Shown here: positions 26,396 through 34,462 of the stretch, piece after piece | How the letters are laid out: the number at the start of each line of letters is the position of its first letter | Position numbering within the stretch: position 1 is the stretch's first letter | DNA from: Shinella granuli | GTDB taxonomy: Bacteria > Pseudomonadota > Alphaproteobacteria > Rhizobiales > Rhizobiaceae | Assembly: GCF_004341885.1 (NCBI RefSeq) | Contig: NZ_SLVX01000033.1 | Coordinates: 1-38,624 of the forward strand | DNA length: 38,624 bases | Direction: 5' to 3' | Made by a program: the position numbers and the translations under genes | Notes under the pieces: generated by a model | What the model was told of the DNA's origin: nothing | Seen by the model: only the letters and a program-made list of their open reading frames with translations | Database searches by the model: none

Positions 26396-27370
26396 ATGAC
26401 GATCCTGAAATCGCTTGCCGGCGCGGCCGCCGCCGCGCTCCTGTCATTCCTGCCGGCGCTTGCCGAAACGCCGGTCGTGCGCGCCGCGCTCCAGCTTTCC
26501 GGCACGGTGAACTGGGAAGCCGATACCATCCGCCACTACGGCTTCGATACGGCGAACGGTTTTTCGATGGAGGTGAGGGATGTCGCCGGCGCGCCGGCGG
26601 CGCAGATCGCGCTCGTCGCGGGCGAGGTGGACATGATCGTCTCCGACTGGCTCTGGGTGGCACGCGAGCGCGCCGCCGGCCGCGATCTCGTCTTCATTCC
26701 CTATTCACGCGCCGTCGGCGGGCTGATGGTGGCGGCCGACAGCTCCGCCAAGACCCTCGCGGACCTCAAGGGCAAGAAGGTCGGCGTTGCCGGCAGCCCC
26801 ATCGACAAGAGCTGGCTGATCCTGCGCGCCTATGCGCAGAAGGTGGAGGGCTTCGACCTTTCGGCCACCACCGAGCAGATCTTTGGCGCCCCGCCGCTCG
26901 TCTACAAGGCGGCGCTCGACGGCGAGGTGCAGGGCGCCCTGAACTTCTGGAATTTCGGCGCCCGCATGCAGGCGGCGGGCATGCGCACGCTGTTGACGGT
27001 CGACAAGGCGGCCGAGGCCCTCGGGCTCGACCCGGAAACACCGCTCGTCGGCTATGTGGTGCGCGGGGACGTGCTGAAGGCCCATCCGGGCCTCGGCGAG
27101 GCGATCGCGGCGGCTTCGCTTGCGGCCAAGCAAAGGCTGGCTTCCGATCCGGCTGCCTGGGAGCGCATCCGCCCGATGATGAAGGCGGCGAACGATGCCG
27201 AGTTCGAGGCACTGAAGGCGGGCTTCCTCGCCGGCACGCCGAAGCCGGGGGCGGTCGATGAGAAGGCGGCGGCCCGCATGCTCGCCCTCATGACCGAGCT
27301 TGGCGGTGCCGATCTTGTCGGGGACCTGAAGGAGCTGCCCGATGGTGTCTTCCATCATCCCGGCAGCTGA
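26396..27370 (+). CDS. ABC transporter substrate-binding protein, NitT/TauT family
   Basis: 324 residues. A Sec signal (LAGAAAAALLSFLPALAETP) precedes a type II binding protein of the nitrate/taurine/aliphatic sulfonate class. Seen are VVRAALQLSGTVNWEADTIR, VAGEVDMIVSDWLWVARERA, LADLKGKKVGVAGSP and a C-terminal helical tail. The ribosome site is GGGGAGGAG. It is followed by its ATPase with a 29-bp overlap, but the permease of this class is encoded about 10 kb away at 37544, behind the same type of promoter element. The ligand is unknown. The position in a PQQ/lanthanide island suggests a cofactor, metal chelate or the alcohol-derived carbon source. Confidence 0.85.
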   Translation: MTILKSLAGAAAAALLSFLPALAETPVVRAALQLSGTVNWEADTIRHYGFDTANGFSMEVRDVAGAPAAQIALVAGEVDMIVSDWLWVARERAAGRDLVFIPYSRAVGGLMVAADSSAKTLADLKGKKVGVAGSPIDKSWLILRAYAQKVEGFDLSATTEQIFGAPPLVYKAALDGEVQGALNFWNFGARMQAAGMRTLLTVDKAAEALGLDPETPLVGYVVRGDVLKAHPGLGEAIAAASLAAKQRLASDPAAWERIRPMMKAANDAEFEALKAGFLAGTPKPGAVDEKAAARMLALMTELGGADLVGDLKELPDGVFHHPGS

Positions 27371-28022
27371 GCCGGTTCTCCGGCTCGATCTGGAGAAGGG
27401 CGGGCCGGGCCATGTGCTCGGCCCGCTCGCGCTTTCGCTGATTCCCGGCGAAACGGTGGCGCTGACCGGCCCGTCCGGCGTCGGCAAGACCTCGCTGCTG
27501 CGCATCGTCGCCGGCCTCGACGGGCGATTTGCCGGACGGCGGATGGCGACGGAGCGCATCGCGATGGTCTTCCAGGAGCCTGTCCTTCTGCCATGGCGCA
27601 CGGCGCTCCAGAACCTCACCATCGTCGCGCGCATCGATGAGGCGGAGGCGCGGCGCTGGCTGGAGGATGTGGGGCTGGCGGGGCTCGGCGACCGTTTCCC
27701 GGGCATGCTCTCCCTCGGCCAGCAGCGGCGCCTCTCCCTGGCGCGCGCCTTCGCGTCCACGCCCGACCTGTTGCTGATGGACGAACCCTTTGTCAGCCTC
27801 GATCCGGCGCTGGCGGATGAGATGATGGGCCTGTTCGAACGTCTGATTGCCGCCCGCCCCTGCGCGACGCTGCTCGTGACCCATGTCCGGGCGGAAGCCG
27901 AGCGGCTTGCCGGCCGTATCCTTCGTCTGGAAGGCCGGCCTGCGCGGCTTGCCGGGGAGGATCAGAAGGCCGGGGCATATTTCCCGTTGTCGGCGTCGGG
28001 CGTCACGACGTCGAGGTCGTAG
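27342..28022 (+). CDS. ABC transporter ATP-binding protein, SsuB/TauB type
   Basis: A 226-residue ATPase of the NitT/TauT class. Walker A is GPSGVGKTS and the Q-loop is MVFQEPVLLPWRTALQN, the LLPW being typical of SsuB/TauB. The signature loop is LSLGQQRRLSLARAF, Walker B is LLLMDEPFVSLDP, and the switch is LLVTHVRAEAE. ATG 27342 lies inside the end of the binding-protein gene (GGAG upstream). The last 20 or so residues run antisense over the 3' end of the Sel1-repeat gene (61-bp overlap) and look like a late-drifting stop rather than a conserved tail. Expected partner permease: 37544-38314. Confidence 0.87.
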   Translation: MVSSIIPAAEPVLRLDLEKGGPGHVLGPLALSLIPGETVALTGPSGVGKTSLLRIVAGLDGRFAGRRMATERIAMVFQEPVLLPWRTALQNLTIVARIDEAEARRWLEDVGLAGLGDRFPGMLSLGQQRRLSLARAFASTPDLLLMDEPFVSLDPALADEMMGLFERLIAARPCATLLVTHVRAEAERLAGRILRLEGRPARLAGEDQKAGAYFPLSASGVTTSRS

Positions 28023-28513
28023 CCGGCACCCTTGAGGCGCCGTGCGGTGGGAAGGCCGCTTTCGGCCGCCTCGTCGATATATTGGCGGCCGAGCGCCCGG
28101 TTCTCTACGACGCCGCGGCCGCGCATCAGGTCGAGCCCGTAGTTGAGCTTGCCGACCGGATCGCCGGCTTCGGCCGCGCGGCGGTCCCATTCGGCAGCGG
28201 CATCCGGGTTTTCCGGGCCGCCGAGGCCGTTGTCGTCGAGCTGCGACATCCAGGTCATCGCCCCGCTCCAGCCGGCCGCGGCGCAGCGTTCGAAGAGCGC
28301 GCGCGCCATCTCGTGGCGGCCGGACTTGGTGATGTAGTAGCCGGTCGCACAGATCGTCATGCTGGTGCGGCCCTCCGCGACATCCTTCATGACGCGGCTC
28401 AGCGTCAGCTCCTCCGGATTGAGCGTGCCGTCCGCATCGGCTTGCGCCTGCGACAGGGCGGCGTTGGCGGGAAGCAGCAGGGCGGTGGCGAGGACGAGGA
28501 TGGCAAGACGCAT
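27962..28513 (-). CDS. Periplasmic Sel1-repeat protein
   Basis: 183 residues. A signal peptide (MRLAILVLATALLLPANA) is followed by Sel1/TPR-like repeats (ARALFERCAAAGWSGAMTW; AAEWDRRAAEAGDPVGKLNY; LGRQYIDEAAESGLPTARRL). A single pair of cysteines (Ile-Cys-Ala, Arg-Cys-Ala) could form a disulfide. It is the last gene of the minus-strand operon that begins with the PQQ-associated binding protein at 32719, 13 bp after the permease. Sel1 proteins act as adaptor scaffolds; a specific role here is not known. Its 3' end overlaps the convergent ATPase gene. Confidence 0.82.
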   Translation of the reverse strand: MRLAILVLATALLLPANAALSQAQADADGTLNPEELTLSRVMKDVAEGRTSMTICATGYYITKSGRHEMARALFERCAAAGWSGAMTWMSQLDDNGLGGPENPDAAAEWDRRAAEAGDPVGKLNYGLDLMRGRGVVENRALGRQYIDEAAESGLPTARRLKGAGYDLDVVTPDADNGKYAPAF

Positions 28514-28526
28514 GGCGTTTCCCTGT

Positions 28527-29369
28527 TCAGGCCTTTCGTGCGGTGAGCCCGCGGGCGGGATCGTAGCCCCAGATGGCGACGAGGCCGAAGACGGCGAAGG
28601 CGGCGAGTGTGACGGCAAGCGCCGTCGGATTGCCCTTGGCATAGAGGGCGAAGCGGATCAGCTCGACGGCATGGGTGAAGGGATTGAGGGTGCACAGGTC
28701 GCGCAGGCGCGGCGAGGCCTCGGCCATCTTCCACAGCGGGTAGAGGGCGGAAGAGAGGAAGAACATCGGGAAGATGACGAAGTTCATCACGCCGGCGAAG
28801 TTCTCGAGCTGGCGGATGAAGGAGGAGAGCAGCAGGCCGAGCGCGCCGAGCATCATCGCGGCGGCGACCATGGCTGGAGCGGCGGCGAGATAACCGGACC
28901 AGGGGAAGCGGATGCCGTAGAGTGCCGCGATGGCGAGGAAGGCATAGGCCTGCAACACGGCGATAAGGCTGCCGGCCAGCAGCCGGCAGAACAGCAGCCA
29001 CCAGCGCGGCAATGGTGCCGTCAGAAGCAGCCGCATGGAGCCCATTTCCCGGTCGTAGACGAGGCTGAGGGAGGATTGCATGCCGCTGAAGAGCAGGATC
29101 ATGCCGACCAGCCCCGGCACGATATAGATCTCGTAGGTGATGTAGGTCTGGTAGGGTGGTGTGATCGAGAGGCCGAGCGCCGCGCGAAAACCTGTCGCGA
29201 AGACGAAAAGCCAGACCAGAGGCCGCACCAGCGCCGCGATGAGCCGTCCGCGCTGGCCGAGGAAGCGCAGCGCCTCGCGGTGGAGAATGGCCCTGAGCGC
29301 AATAAGGGGATGGGATCGGAAAAAGCCGCTCGATCGCTGCTCCATTGCCGGAAAAGCCTCCGCGGTCAT
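28527..29369 (-). CDS. pedC: ABC-2 type permease of the PQQ-alcohol-dehydrogenase system (PedC/Lut-like)
   Basis: 280 residues with six predicted membrane helices of the ABC-2 family. Seen are ILHREALRFLGQRGRLIAAL before helix 1, YDREMGSMRLLLTAPLPRWW, a conserved cytoplasmic loop, and LNPFTHAVELIRFALY near the end. ATGA overlap with the ATPase. In pseudomonads (pedA1A2BC) and Methylorubrum (lut cluster), related permease/ATPase pairs next to PQQ dehydrogenases are needed for lanthanide uptake or use. ABC-2 permeases usually export, so the direction of transport is an open point. Substrate not shown by the sequence. Confidence 0.87.
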   Translation of the reverse strand: MTAEAFPAMEQRSSGFFRSHPLIALRAILHREALRFLGQRGRLIAALVRPLVWLFVFATGFRAALGLSITPPYQTYITYEIYIVPGLVGMILLFSGMQSSLSLVYDREMGSMRLLLTAPLPRWWLLFCRLLAGSLIAVLQAYAFLAIAALYGIRFPWSGYLAAAPAMVAAAMMLGALGLLLSSFIRQLENFAGVMNFVIFPMFFLSSALYPLWKMAEASPRLRDLCTLNPFTHAVELIRFALYAKGNPTALAVTLAAFAVFGLVAIWGYDPARGLTARKA

Positions 29370-30079
29370 GTCCGCTCTCCTGTCAGGGCAAGGAAGCGAG
29401 CCGTCAGGTTGTCGCCGCCGATCGCGCCGGCCTCGCCATCGGCCAGCACCCGGCCGCGATGGAGGACGACGAGGCGGTCCGTCGCCCGCACTTCGTCCAC
29501 CAGATGGGTCGCCCAGAGAACGGTGAGCCCCTGCGATGCGAGGTCGTGCACATGCCCGGTGATGGCCGCGCGCGAGGCGGCATCCAGCCCGACCGTTGGC
29601 TCGTCCAGCAGCAGCACCTCGGGCCGGTGGAGGAGGGCGCGGGCGATCTCCATGCGTCGGCGGTGGCCGCCGTTCAGTTTCGCGGCCTTTTCTCCGGCGC
29701 GTTCGGCCATGCCGAGCCGTTCGAGCGCCGCCATGGCGCGTGTTTCCGCCTCACGCCCGGAAAGGCCGTGCAGGGCGGCGAAATAGAGCAGGTTGCGCTT
29801 GACGGTGAGGTCCGGATCGAGCGTCGAAGCCTGGAAGACGACGCCCATGCGGGCCAGCGCGGCGCGGGGCTCCCGCGCCATGTCGTGCCCCGCAATGGCG
29901 ATGCGGCCGGTACGCGGCGTGAAGAGCCGTGAGAGCATGCCGAACAGCGTCGATTTCCCGGCGCCGTTCGGCCCGAGCAGGGCGCAGAAGCGGCCGGGCT
30001 CGACGGAGAAGGACACGCCATCGAGCGCGCGTCGCGCGCCCCAGTCATGGCTGATGCCCTCTACCGTCAACCCGCCCAT
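29366..30079 (-). CDS. pedB: ABC transporter ATP-binding protein, PQQ-alcohol-dehydrogenase system
   Basis: A 237-residue ATPase. Walker A is GPNGAGKST, the Q-loop is VVFQASTLDPDLTVKRNL, Walker B is LLLDEPTVGLD, and the switch is LWATHLVDEV. The signature loop is LNGGHRRRMEIARAL, with Asn replacing the usual Ser of LSGG; this variant is typical of the ATPase family tied to PQQ-dependent catabolism. It pairs with the ABC-2 permease by ATGA overlap and lies 6 bp after the small acidic periplasmic protein. Role: energises the PedABC/Lut-like transporter. Confidence 0.88.
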   Translation of the reverse strand: MGGLTVEGISHDWGARRALDGVSFSVEPGRFCALLGPNGAGKSTLFGMLSRLFTPRTGRIAIAGHDMAREPRAALARMGVVFQASTLDPDLTVKRNLLYFAALHGLSGREAETRAMAALERLGMAERAGEKAAKLNGGHRRRMEIARALLHRPEVLLLDEPTVGLDAASRAAITGHVHDLASQGLTVLWATHLVDEVRATDRLVVLHRGRVLADGEAGAIGGDNLTARFLALTGERT

Positions 30080-30085
30080 GGCTTG

Positions 30086-30544
30086 CTACTCTATGGTGAT
30101 GGCGACCTGCTGGGTCTCGCCGGTGCTGCCGGGAACCTTCAGGTGGTAGCTGCCGGGCTTGATCGCAACGAAGCTGATTTCCGCCTCGCCCGCCTCGTCG
30201 AATTCGAGGGAATCGACGCCGAGCGGCCGGATCTCGATGCCTTCGATGACGATCTCGTTGATCCAGATGGCCCGGAAGAAGCCCGCGCCCTCCAGCGCCA
30301 GTTCCTGGCTGCCGTCAGCCTCGATCTTCAGCGTATAGTATTTCCCCGATTTCAGCGTCAGCGGCGCCTTGGAGACCGGCTGCCCGGCCGACAATGTCAG
30401 CTCCGGCAGCGTCTCGCGGTTGGATTTCGACAGGAGGCCGGCAAGGCCCAGGCCGGCCTCGGGCTTTGCATCGTCATCGTCATCCGCCAGCGCCGCGAAG
30501 GGTATGGCGGCGAGCATGACGGCTGCCAGGATTGCTTTCTTCAT
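30086..30544 (-). CDS. Small periplasmic protein with N-terminal Asp cluster
   Basis: 152 residues. A signal peptide (MKKAILAAVMLAAIPFAALA) is followed at once by DDDDDAKPE. Next comes a predicted all-beta domain (TLKSGKYYTLKIEADGSQ, FFRAIWINEIVIEG, FVAIKPGSYHLKVPG) that resembles a cupredoxin-like sandwich without copper ligands. GGGAGGATAAG precedes the ATG. It sits inside the PedABC/Lut-like operon between the beta-propeller and the ATPase genes. The five-Asp run directly at the mature N-terminus and the further acidic residues would suit binding of a hard cation such as Ca2+ or a lanthanide, but no EF-hand or lanmodulin-like motif is present. Function unknown. Confidence 0.8.
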   Translation of the reverse strand: MKKAILAAVMLAAIPFAALADDDDDAKPEAGLGLAGLLSKSNRETLPELTLSAGQPVSKAPLTLKSGKYYTLKIEADGSQELALEGAGFFRAIWINEIVIEGIEIRPLGVDSLEFDEAGEAEISFVAIKPGSYHLKVPGSTGETQQVAITIE

Positions 30545-30564
30545 CTTATCCTCCCTCTCAAAAA

Positions 30565-31530
30565 TCATGGTCGGGTCGCCGCGCCCCAGGGGAAGCGGCC
30601 GACCTTGATGGATTTCACCGGCTCCAGCGTGGCGACATCGACCACGGTGACGTCGCCGGAGACGCCGTTGGTGGTAAAAAGCTGCGTATGGTCGGGCGAG
30701 AAGGCGAGGTGCCAGACGCGGCGGCCGACGAGCACATATTTCCGGACCTCGAACGTATCGGCATCGATCACCGCCACATGGTTGGCCGGGCCAAGCGCGA
30801 CGAAGGCCGTCTTGCCGTCGGGCGTGAACTCGAAGCCGACGGGCTGGATGAGGTCGGCATTGACACCCGTGATCTCGAAACGGATCTTGGCCTTTTCCGC
30901 CTGGGTCGCGACGTCGAAGACGGTGATCGTGCCGCCGATCTCCGAGGAGACCCAGAGCTCCGTTCCGTTCTTGGCGAATTCGGCGTGGCGCGGGCGGGAA
31001 TCGACCAGCGTATTGGCGAAGATCGTCTTCTTCTCCGCGTCGATCCAATGGGCCATGTTCGTCGTTTCCGACGTAGTGATGACGATCTTGCCGTCCGGCG
31101 AGACGGCCATGCCCTCCGGCTCGATGCCGACATTGATCTGGGCCACAACCTGCCGCGTCTCGACATCGACGACCGTCGTTACCGCATCGTCCTCGTTGGC
31201 GATCCACAGGTGCCTGTCGTCGGGGGCGAGCACGAATTGCTCCGGGTCCTCGCCGGAGGGCAGGTCGTGCAGGATCTCGCCGGTCGCCGGGTCCATTACC
31301 TGCACCGTGTCGCTGTCGGAGGCGCAGATATAGACGCGGCTGTGATCGGCGTTGAAGGTGATGCCGCGCGGCCTTTCGCCGGTCTTGATGGTGCGCACGA
31401 CCTCGAGCGTTCCCGTGTCGATCACGGAGATCGTGTCGTCCTTCTCGTTCGTCACCCAGATCTCGCCGGCAAGGGCGTGAAGCGGGGCGGCCGCGAGCAG
31501 GGGGGTGATCAAAAGGGCCGGAAATCTCAT
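30565..31530 (-). CDS. YVTN-type beta-propeller protein, PQQ-dependent catabolism-associated
   Basis: 321 residues. A signal peptide (ITPLLAAAPLHALAGE) is followed by about seven 40-residue propeller blades of the YVTN family (IWVTNEKDDTISVIDTGT; VYICASDSDTVQVMDPATG; TAFVALGPANHVAVIDAD; LFTTNGVSGDVTVVDVAT). Such propellers are a constant member of PQQ-dependent alcohol dehydrogenase loci and of pedA1A2BC/lut clusters. They lack PQQ-binding residues and may act as a periplasmic chaperone or binding partner. ATG 31530 follows the upstream stop by 1 bp, with GGAGG overlapping the end of the binding-protein gene, so the two are tightly coupled. Confidence 0.88.
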   Translation of the reverse strand: MRFPALLITPLLAAAPLHALAGEIWVTNEKDDTISVIDTGTLEVVRTIKTGERPRGITFNADHSRVYICASDSDTVQVMDPATGEILHDLPSGEDPEQFVLAPDDRHLWIANEDDAVTTVVDVETRQVVAQINVGIEPEGMAVSPDGKIVITTSETTNMAHWIDAEKKTIFANTLVDSRPRHAEFAKNGTELWVSSEIGGTITVFDVATQAEKAKIRFEITGVNADLIQPVGFEFTPDGKTAFVALGPANHVAVIDADTFEVRKYVLVGRRVWHLAFSPDHTQLFTTNGVSGDVTVVDVATLEPVKSIKVGRFPWGAATRP

Positions 31531-31531
31531 C

Positions 31532-32719
31532 TCATCCTCCAAAGGCGGCGCAGGCGCTTTCGGGCCGGTCGAGGCCCAGCGTGTCCATTTCGTTGGTCTG
31601 GTGCAGATAGCCGTCGAGCGGGGCAAGCTCGACCAGCGCGCGGGCATTGACGACCGCCATGGGCTGGCGGAGCTGCCCGTTCCAGGCGCGATAGCTGAGG
31701 CTGCGGCCCTTGAAGCCGTCGAGGGCGAACCTGTCCGAGAGGATGAAGCTGCGCAGCATGGCAGGATCGGCGGAATTGGTGCGCGTCACGGCTTCGCCGA
31801 TCGTGCGCAGCGCCGTCCAGGCGGCATAGTCGCGTGAGCTCATCTCGCGGCCCGCCGCCTTCTCGAACCGGTTTTGAAGCTGCACGGCGGCCCATTGCTC
31901 GAGCACGGGCGCCCAGCCTTCGCCGCGCAGGCCGTCCGACCCCGCGACGGGGCGCGGCAGCCAGGTATTGTCGGCGACATAGCGGGCGAAATCGTCGGCC
32001 TCGTCGGCGATCAGCAGCACATCGTGATCGGGAAGATCCTGGGTGAAGAGCGGTATTTCCTGGCCGGCGGCGCGGCGCAGGTCCGTATCAAAGGTCCAGT
32101 CCTTCGAGGCGAGGATCTCGACGCCGAATTTCTGCGCCGAAGCGCGCAGCGTCCCGGCGAAGGCGCGGTCCTGCGGCTTCGGGCCGACGATCATCACCGT
32201 GCGCGTCCACCGCCGGGCCTTCAGCACCTGCATCAGCGCGTCGCTGCGCATGGCGTCCTCCGCTATGGTGTGCAGCAGGTTCGCGCGGCAATCGGCGTCG
32301 CGTAGCCGCCGCTCGCCGGAGGCGACGTTGAAGAGGAGGGCGCCCTCGGCTTCCGGCAGGTCCGCGACCGCGAGCATGCCCTCCGGGGTGGCGTCGAGGA
32401 ACAGGATCTTCGAGGCGGCGAGCGCCTTGCGGGCGGCATCGAGGAAATCGCCGCCGGGCTCGACCGAGACGACGGCGAGGCTGTAGTCGTGGCCCATGAA
32501 GCTGCCGGTCGTCTTCGTGTCCGTCAACGCCACCTCCGCCCCCGCGATGCCCCGGTCCTCGGGGATGGGGTCGAGATTGGAGAGCACGGGCGGCGCCTCC
32601 ATCTCTTGCCGGAGATAGGCCATCGGTATGGCGATCGCGGCTGCGGCCGACGATGCGCAGCAGACGAATGCGGCCGCAAGGCAAAGGCTCCTGCGTCGCG
32701 CTGTGAAGCGTACCGGCAT
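31532..32719 (-). CDS. ABC transporter binding protein, PQQ-alcohol-dehydrogenase system
   Basis: 395 residues. A signal (FTARRRSLCLAAAFVCCASS) is followed by the PQQ-associated type I binding-protein family: IAIPMAYLRQEMEAPPVLSN and EDRGIAGAEVALTDTKTTG. RRWTRTVMIVGPKPQDRAF and SSRDYAAWTALRTIGEAVTR lie further on. This family is found only beside PQQ dehydrogenases and their ABC transporter. It is the first gene of a six-gene minus-strand operon (binding protein, propeller, acidic protein, ATPase, permease, Sel1 protein). GGGAGGATGAG gives a strong start. The shared regulatory element lies about 57 bp upstream. Ligand not established; lanthanide or lanthanide chelate is the working idea from related loci. 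Confidence 0.88.
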   Translation of the reverse strand: MPVRFTARRRSLCLAAAFVCCASSAAAAIAIPMAYLRQEMEAPPVLSNLDPIPEDRGIAGAEVALTDTKTTGSFMGHDYSLAVVSVEPGGDFLDAARKALAASKILFLDATPEGMLAVADLPEAEGALLFNVASGERRLRDADCRANLLHTIAEDAMRSDALMQVLKARRWTRTVMIVGPKPQDRAFAGTLRASAQKFGVEILASKDWTFDTDLRRAAGQEIPLFTQDLPDHDVLLIADEADDFARYVADNTWLPRPVAGSDGLRGEGWAPVLEQWAAVQLQNRFEKAAGREMSSRDYAAWTALRTIGEAVTRTNSADPAMLRSFILSDRFALDGFKGRSLSYRAWNGQLRQPMAVVNARALVELAPLDGYLHQTNEMDTLGLDRPESACAAFGG

Positions 32720-32765
32720 GTCTCATCCTCCCGGCAGCGAGCATGGCTGCAGAGGATGTGTGCCG

Positions 32766-32783
32766 AAATACGACCTTGGTGCC
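32766..32783 (-). promoter_or_regulatory. Shared palindromic element, promoter of the PedABC/Lut-like operon
   Basis: Plus strand AATACGACCTTGGTGCCA; on the minus strand TGGCACCAAGGTCGTATT, then TCGG, matching the consensus AGGTCGTATWTCGG in full. Centred about 57 bp before the ATG at 32719 and 24 bp from the second element of the same divergent region. Confidence 0.62.
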
Positions 32784-32793
32784 ATAGGGCGGC

Positions 32794-32813
32794 GCGACCT
32801 AGGTCGCATATCG
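32794..32813 (+). promoter_or_regulatory. Shared palindromic element, cytochrome c promoter
   Basis: GCGACCTAGGTCGC (32794-32807) is a perfect 14-bp palindrome followed by ATATCG. It lies about 70 bp before the cytochrome start and reads toward it. This is the most symmetric copy of the element in the window. Confidence 0.65.
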
Positions 32814-32869
32814 CTGTGCCTGCGGCCTGCCGTAGAAAATGCGCAGTTGGAAATGCGAGGGAGGACCGC

Positions 32870-33556
32870 ATGTCGGCCAATATCATTCGCGGCGGGATCG
32901 CCGCTGTCATCCTCATGGCGACGACGGGCATCGTGGTCGCCCATGGCGACGTGGCGCCGCAGCCGGTCAACACGGACGTGCTGCCGGAGGTGGGCGAGGA
33001 GTGGCTGACCGAAAACCCCTATCGCGAGGCGAAGGTCGGCCATGAAGCATGGCTGAAGGCGGTGGAGATCGGCGCCTCCGGCTTCAACCAGAACTGTGCG
33101 CGCTGTCATGGCCTCGGCGCGGTCTCCGGCGGGCTTGCGCCGGATCTGCGCTTCCTTGAGGCCGAGGAGGCCGGCGACGAGTGGTTCATCGAGCGCTTCC
33201 GCCACGGCTATACCCAGGACGGCACGACCAAGATGCCGGCGTTCGGCGATATCCTCGGCCAGAAGGCAGCCTGGGCGATCCGCACTTATGTGGAGACGCG
33301 GCCGGAAGACGGGGCGCTCGACGACCATGCCCAGCGCCTGCACGAGATCCGCGACGAGCTCGGCAGCGGCAAGGTGGCCGATACGGCGGCGCTCAAGAAG
33401 GAACTGGAGACGATCGCCTCCGAGGTGAAGACGGCCTCCGGCGCACCCGTCGCCGACAGCGTGACCTATGAGGCCGCGCGCATCCTTTCCGAGACGCCGG
33501 AAAGCTGGAAGAAGGCGGCGGAGGTGCTGACCGTCGGCCTTTCCGCCACGCAGTAG
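32870..33556 (+). CDS. Periplasmic cytochrome c, PedF-like c-550
   Basis: 228 residues. A signal peptide ends near HGDVAPQPVNTD, and a single class I heme c domain has Cys76, Cys79 and His80 (NCARCHGL) with axial Met122 (TKMPAFGD). The context EEWLTENPYR..IGASGFNQ is that of the c-550 type (PedF) that takes electrons from PQQ alcohol dehydrogenases. A C-terminal helical tail of about 80 residues follows the heme domain and is longer than in typical cytochromes of this kind. GAGGGAGG before the ATG gives strong translation. It is 7 bp ahead of the XoxJ-like gene and both run from the element at 32794. Confidence 0.9.
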   Translation: MSANIIRGGIAAVILMATTGIVVAHGDVAPQPVNTDVLPEVGEEWLTENPYREAKVGHEAWLKAVEIGASGFNQNCARCHGLGAVSGGLAPDLRFLEAEEAGDEWFIERFRHGYTQDGTTKMPAFGDILGQKAAWAIRTYVETRPEDGALDDHAQRLHEIRDELGSGKVADTAALKKELETIASEVKTASGAPVADSVTYEAARILSETPESWKKAAEVLTVGLSATQ

Positions 33557-33563
33557 AAGCGCC

Positions 33564-34460
33564 ATGCTGCGCCGTGCTCTTCTCGTCCTTGCCATCGGCG
33601 TCGCCCTTCCGGGCGGCGCCTTTGCGCGCTGCGAGGACCACAAGCCCCAGCCCAGGCCCCAGAACACCTTCGCGCAGGATGTCGGCCGCGATTTCGACCG
33701 CATTATCGAAGAGGGTTGGATCGAGTTCGCCGTCTATGCGGACTATGCGCCCTGGTCCTATGAGGAGAAGGGCAAGCCGGCCGGGGTGGATATCGAGATC
33801 GGCCGGCTGATCGCCAGGGCCCTTGGCGTCGAGGCGAAGTTCCGCCTTGTCGCTGCCGGGGAGAATCTGGAGGCGGACCTCCTGAACTATGTCTGGAAGG
33901 GGGCAGCGGTCGGCGGCCGTGTCAGCGACGTGATGCTGCATGTGCCCTATGACAGCGCGCTCGTCTGCCGCATCGAGCAGGTCACCTTCACAGGCCAATA
34001 TGCCACTGAAAGCGTGGCGATCGCCTATCGTGCGGCCGATTACGGGGAGAAGGGTCCGACGCCGCCGTTCTTCCGCTTCGATCCGGTCGCCGTCGAGAAC
34101 GATTCCATCGCCGATTTCTACCTCACCTCGCTGATCGGCCCGGTCGACAAGATCCACCGCTACCGCTCGACGGCGGCGGCCGTGGACGGGCTGGCGGAGG
34201 GCGACACCAAGGCCGCGATGGGCCCGCGGGCCGAACTGGAAGCGGGCCTCGCCCGCCATCCGGACGGCGGGCTGAAGGTGCATTCCCCGCCGCTCGTCGG
34301 CTTTGCCCGGGGAAGCTGGACGATCGGCATCGGCATCAATTTCCAGCACAAGGACCTCGCCTATGCGGTCGACGAGGCCATCGAGACGGCGCTTGCCGAT
34401 GGCGGGATCGCTCGCATCTTCGCGGCTTACGGGCTGACCTTCACGCCGCCCGCGCGGTAG
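33564..34460 (+). CDS. XoxJ/MoxJ-like quinoprotein-associated binding protein
   Basis: 298 residues. A short signal (MLRRALLVLAIGVALPGGAFA) is followed by a type II solute-binding-protein fold: YADYAPWSYEEKGKPAGVDIEIGR, RVSDVMLHVPYDS, ESVAIAYRAADYG and a C-terminal ALADGGIARIFAAYGLTF. Such proteins accompany PQQ dehydrogenases and, for XoxJ/MxaJ, are thought to help activate the enzyme rather than transport a solute. A Cys pair (RCED, VCRIE) may form a disulfide. Stop codons of this gene and of the convergent ApbE gene are only 2 bp apart. Confidence 0.87.
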   Translation: MLRRALLVLAIGVALPGGAFARCEDHKPQPRPQNTFAQDVGRDFDRIIEEGWIEFAVYADYAPWSYEEKGKPAGVDIEIGRLIARALGVEAKFRLVAAGENLEADLLNYVWKGAAVGGRVSDVMLHVPYDSALVCRIEQVTFTGQYATESVAIAYRAADYGEKGPTPPFFRFDPVAVENDSIADFYLTSLIGPVDKIHRYRSTAAAVDGLAEGDTKAAMGPRAELEAGLARHPDGGLKVHSPPLVGFARGSWTIGIGINFQHKDLAYAVDEAIETALADGGIARIFAAYGLTFTPPAR

Positions 34461-34462
34461 GC

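Noticed and set aside
28359-29786. Plus-strand open frame of 475 codons
   Set aside because: It is antisense to the ABC-2 permease and part of the ATPase, with no recognisable domain.
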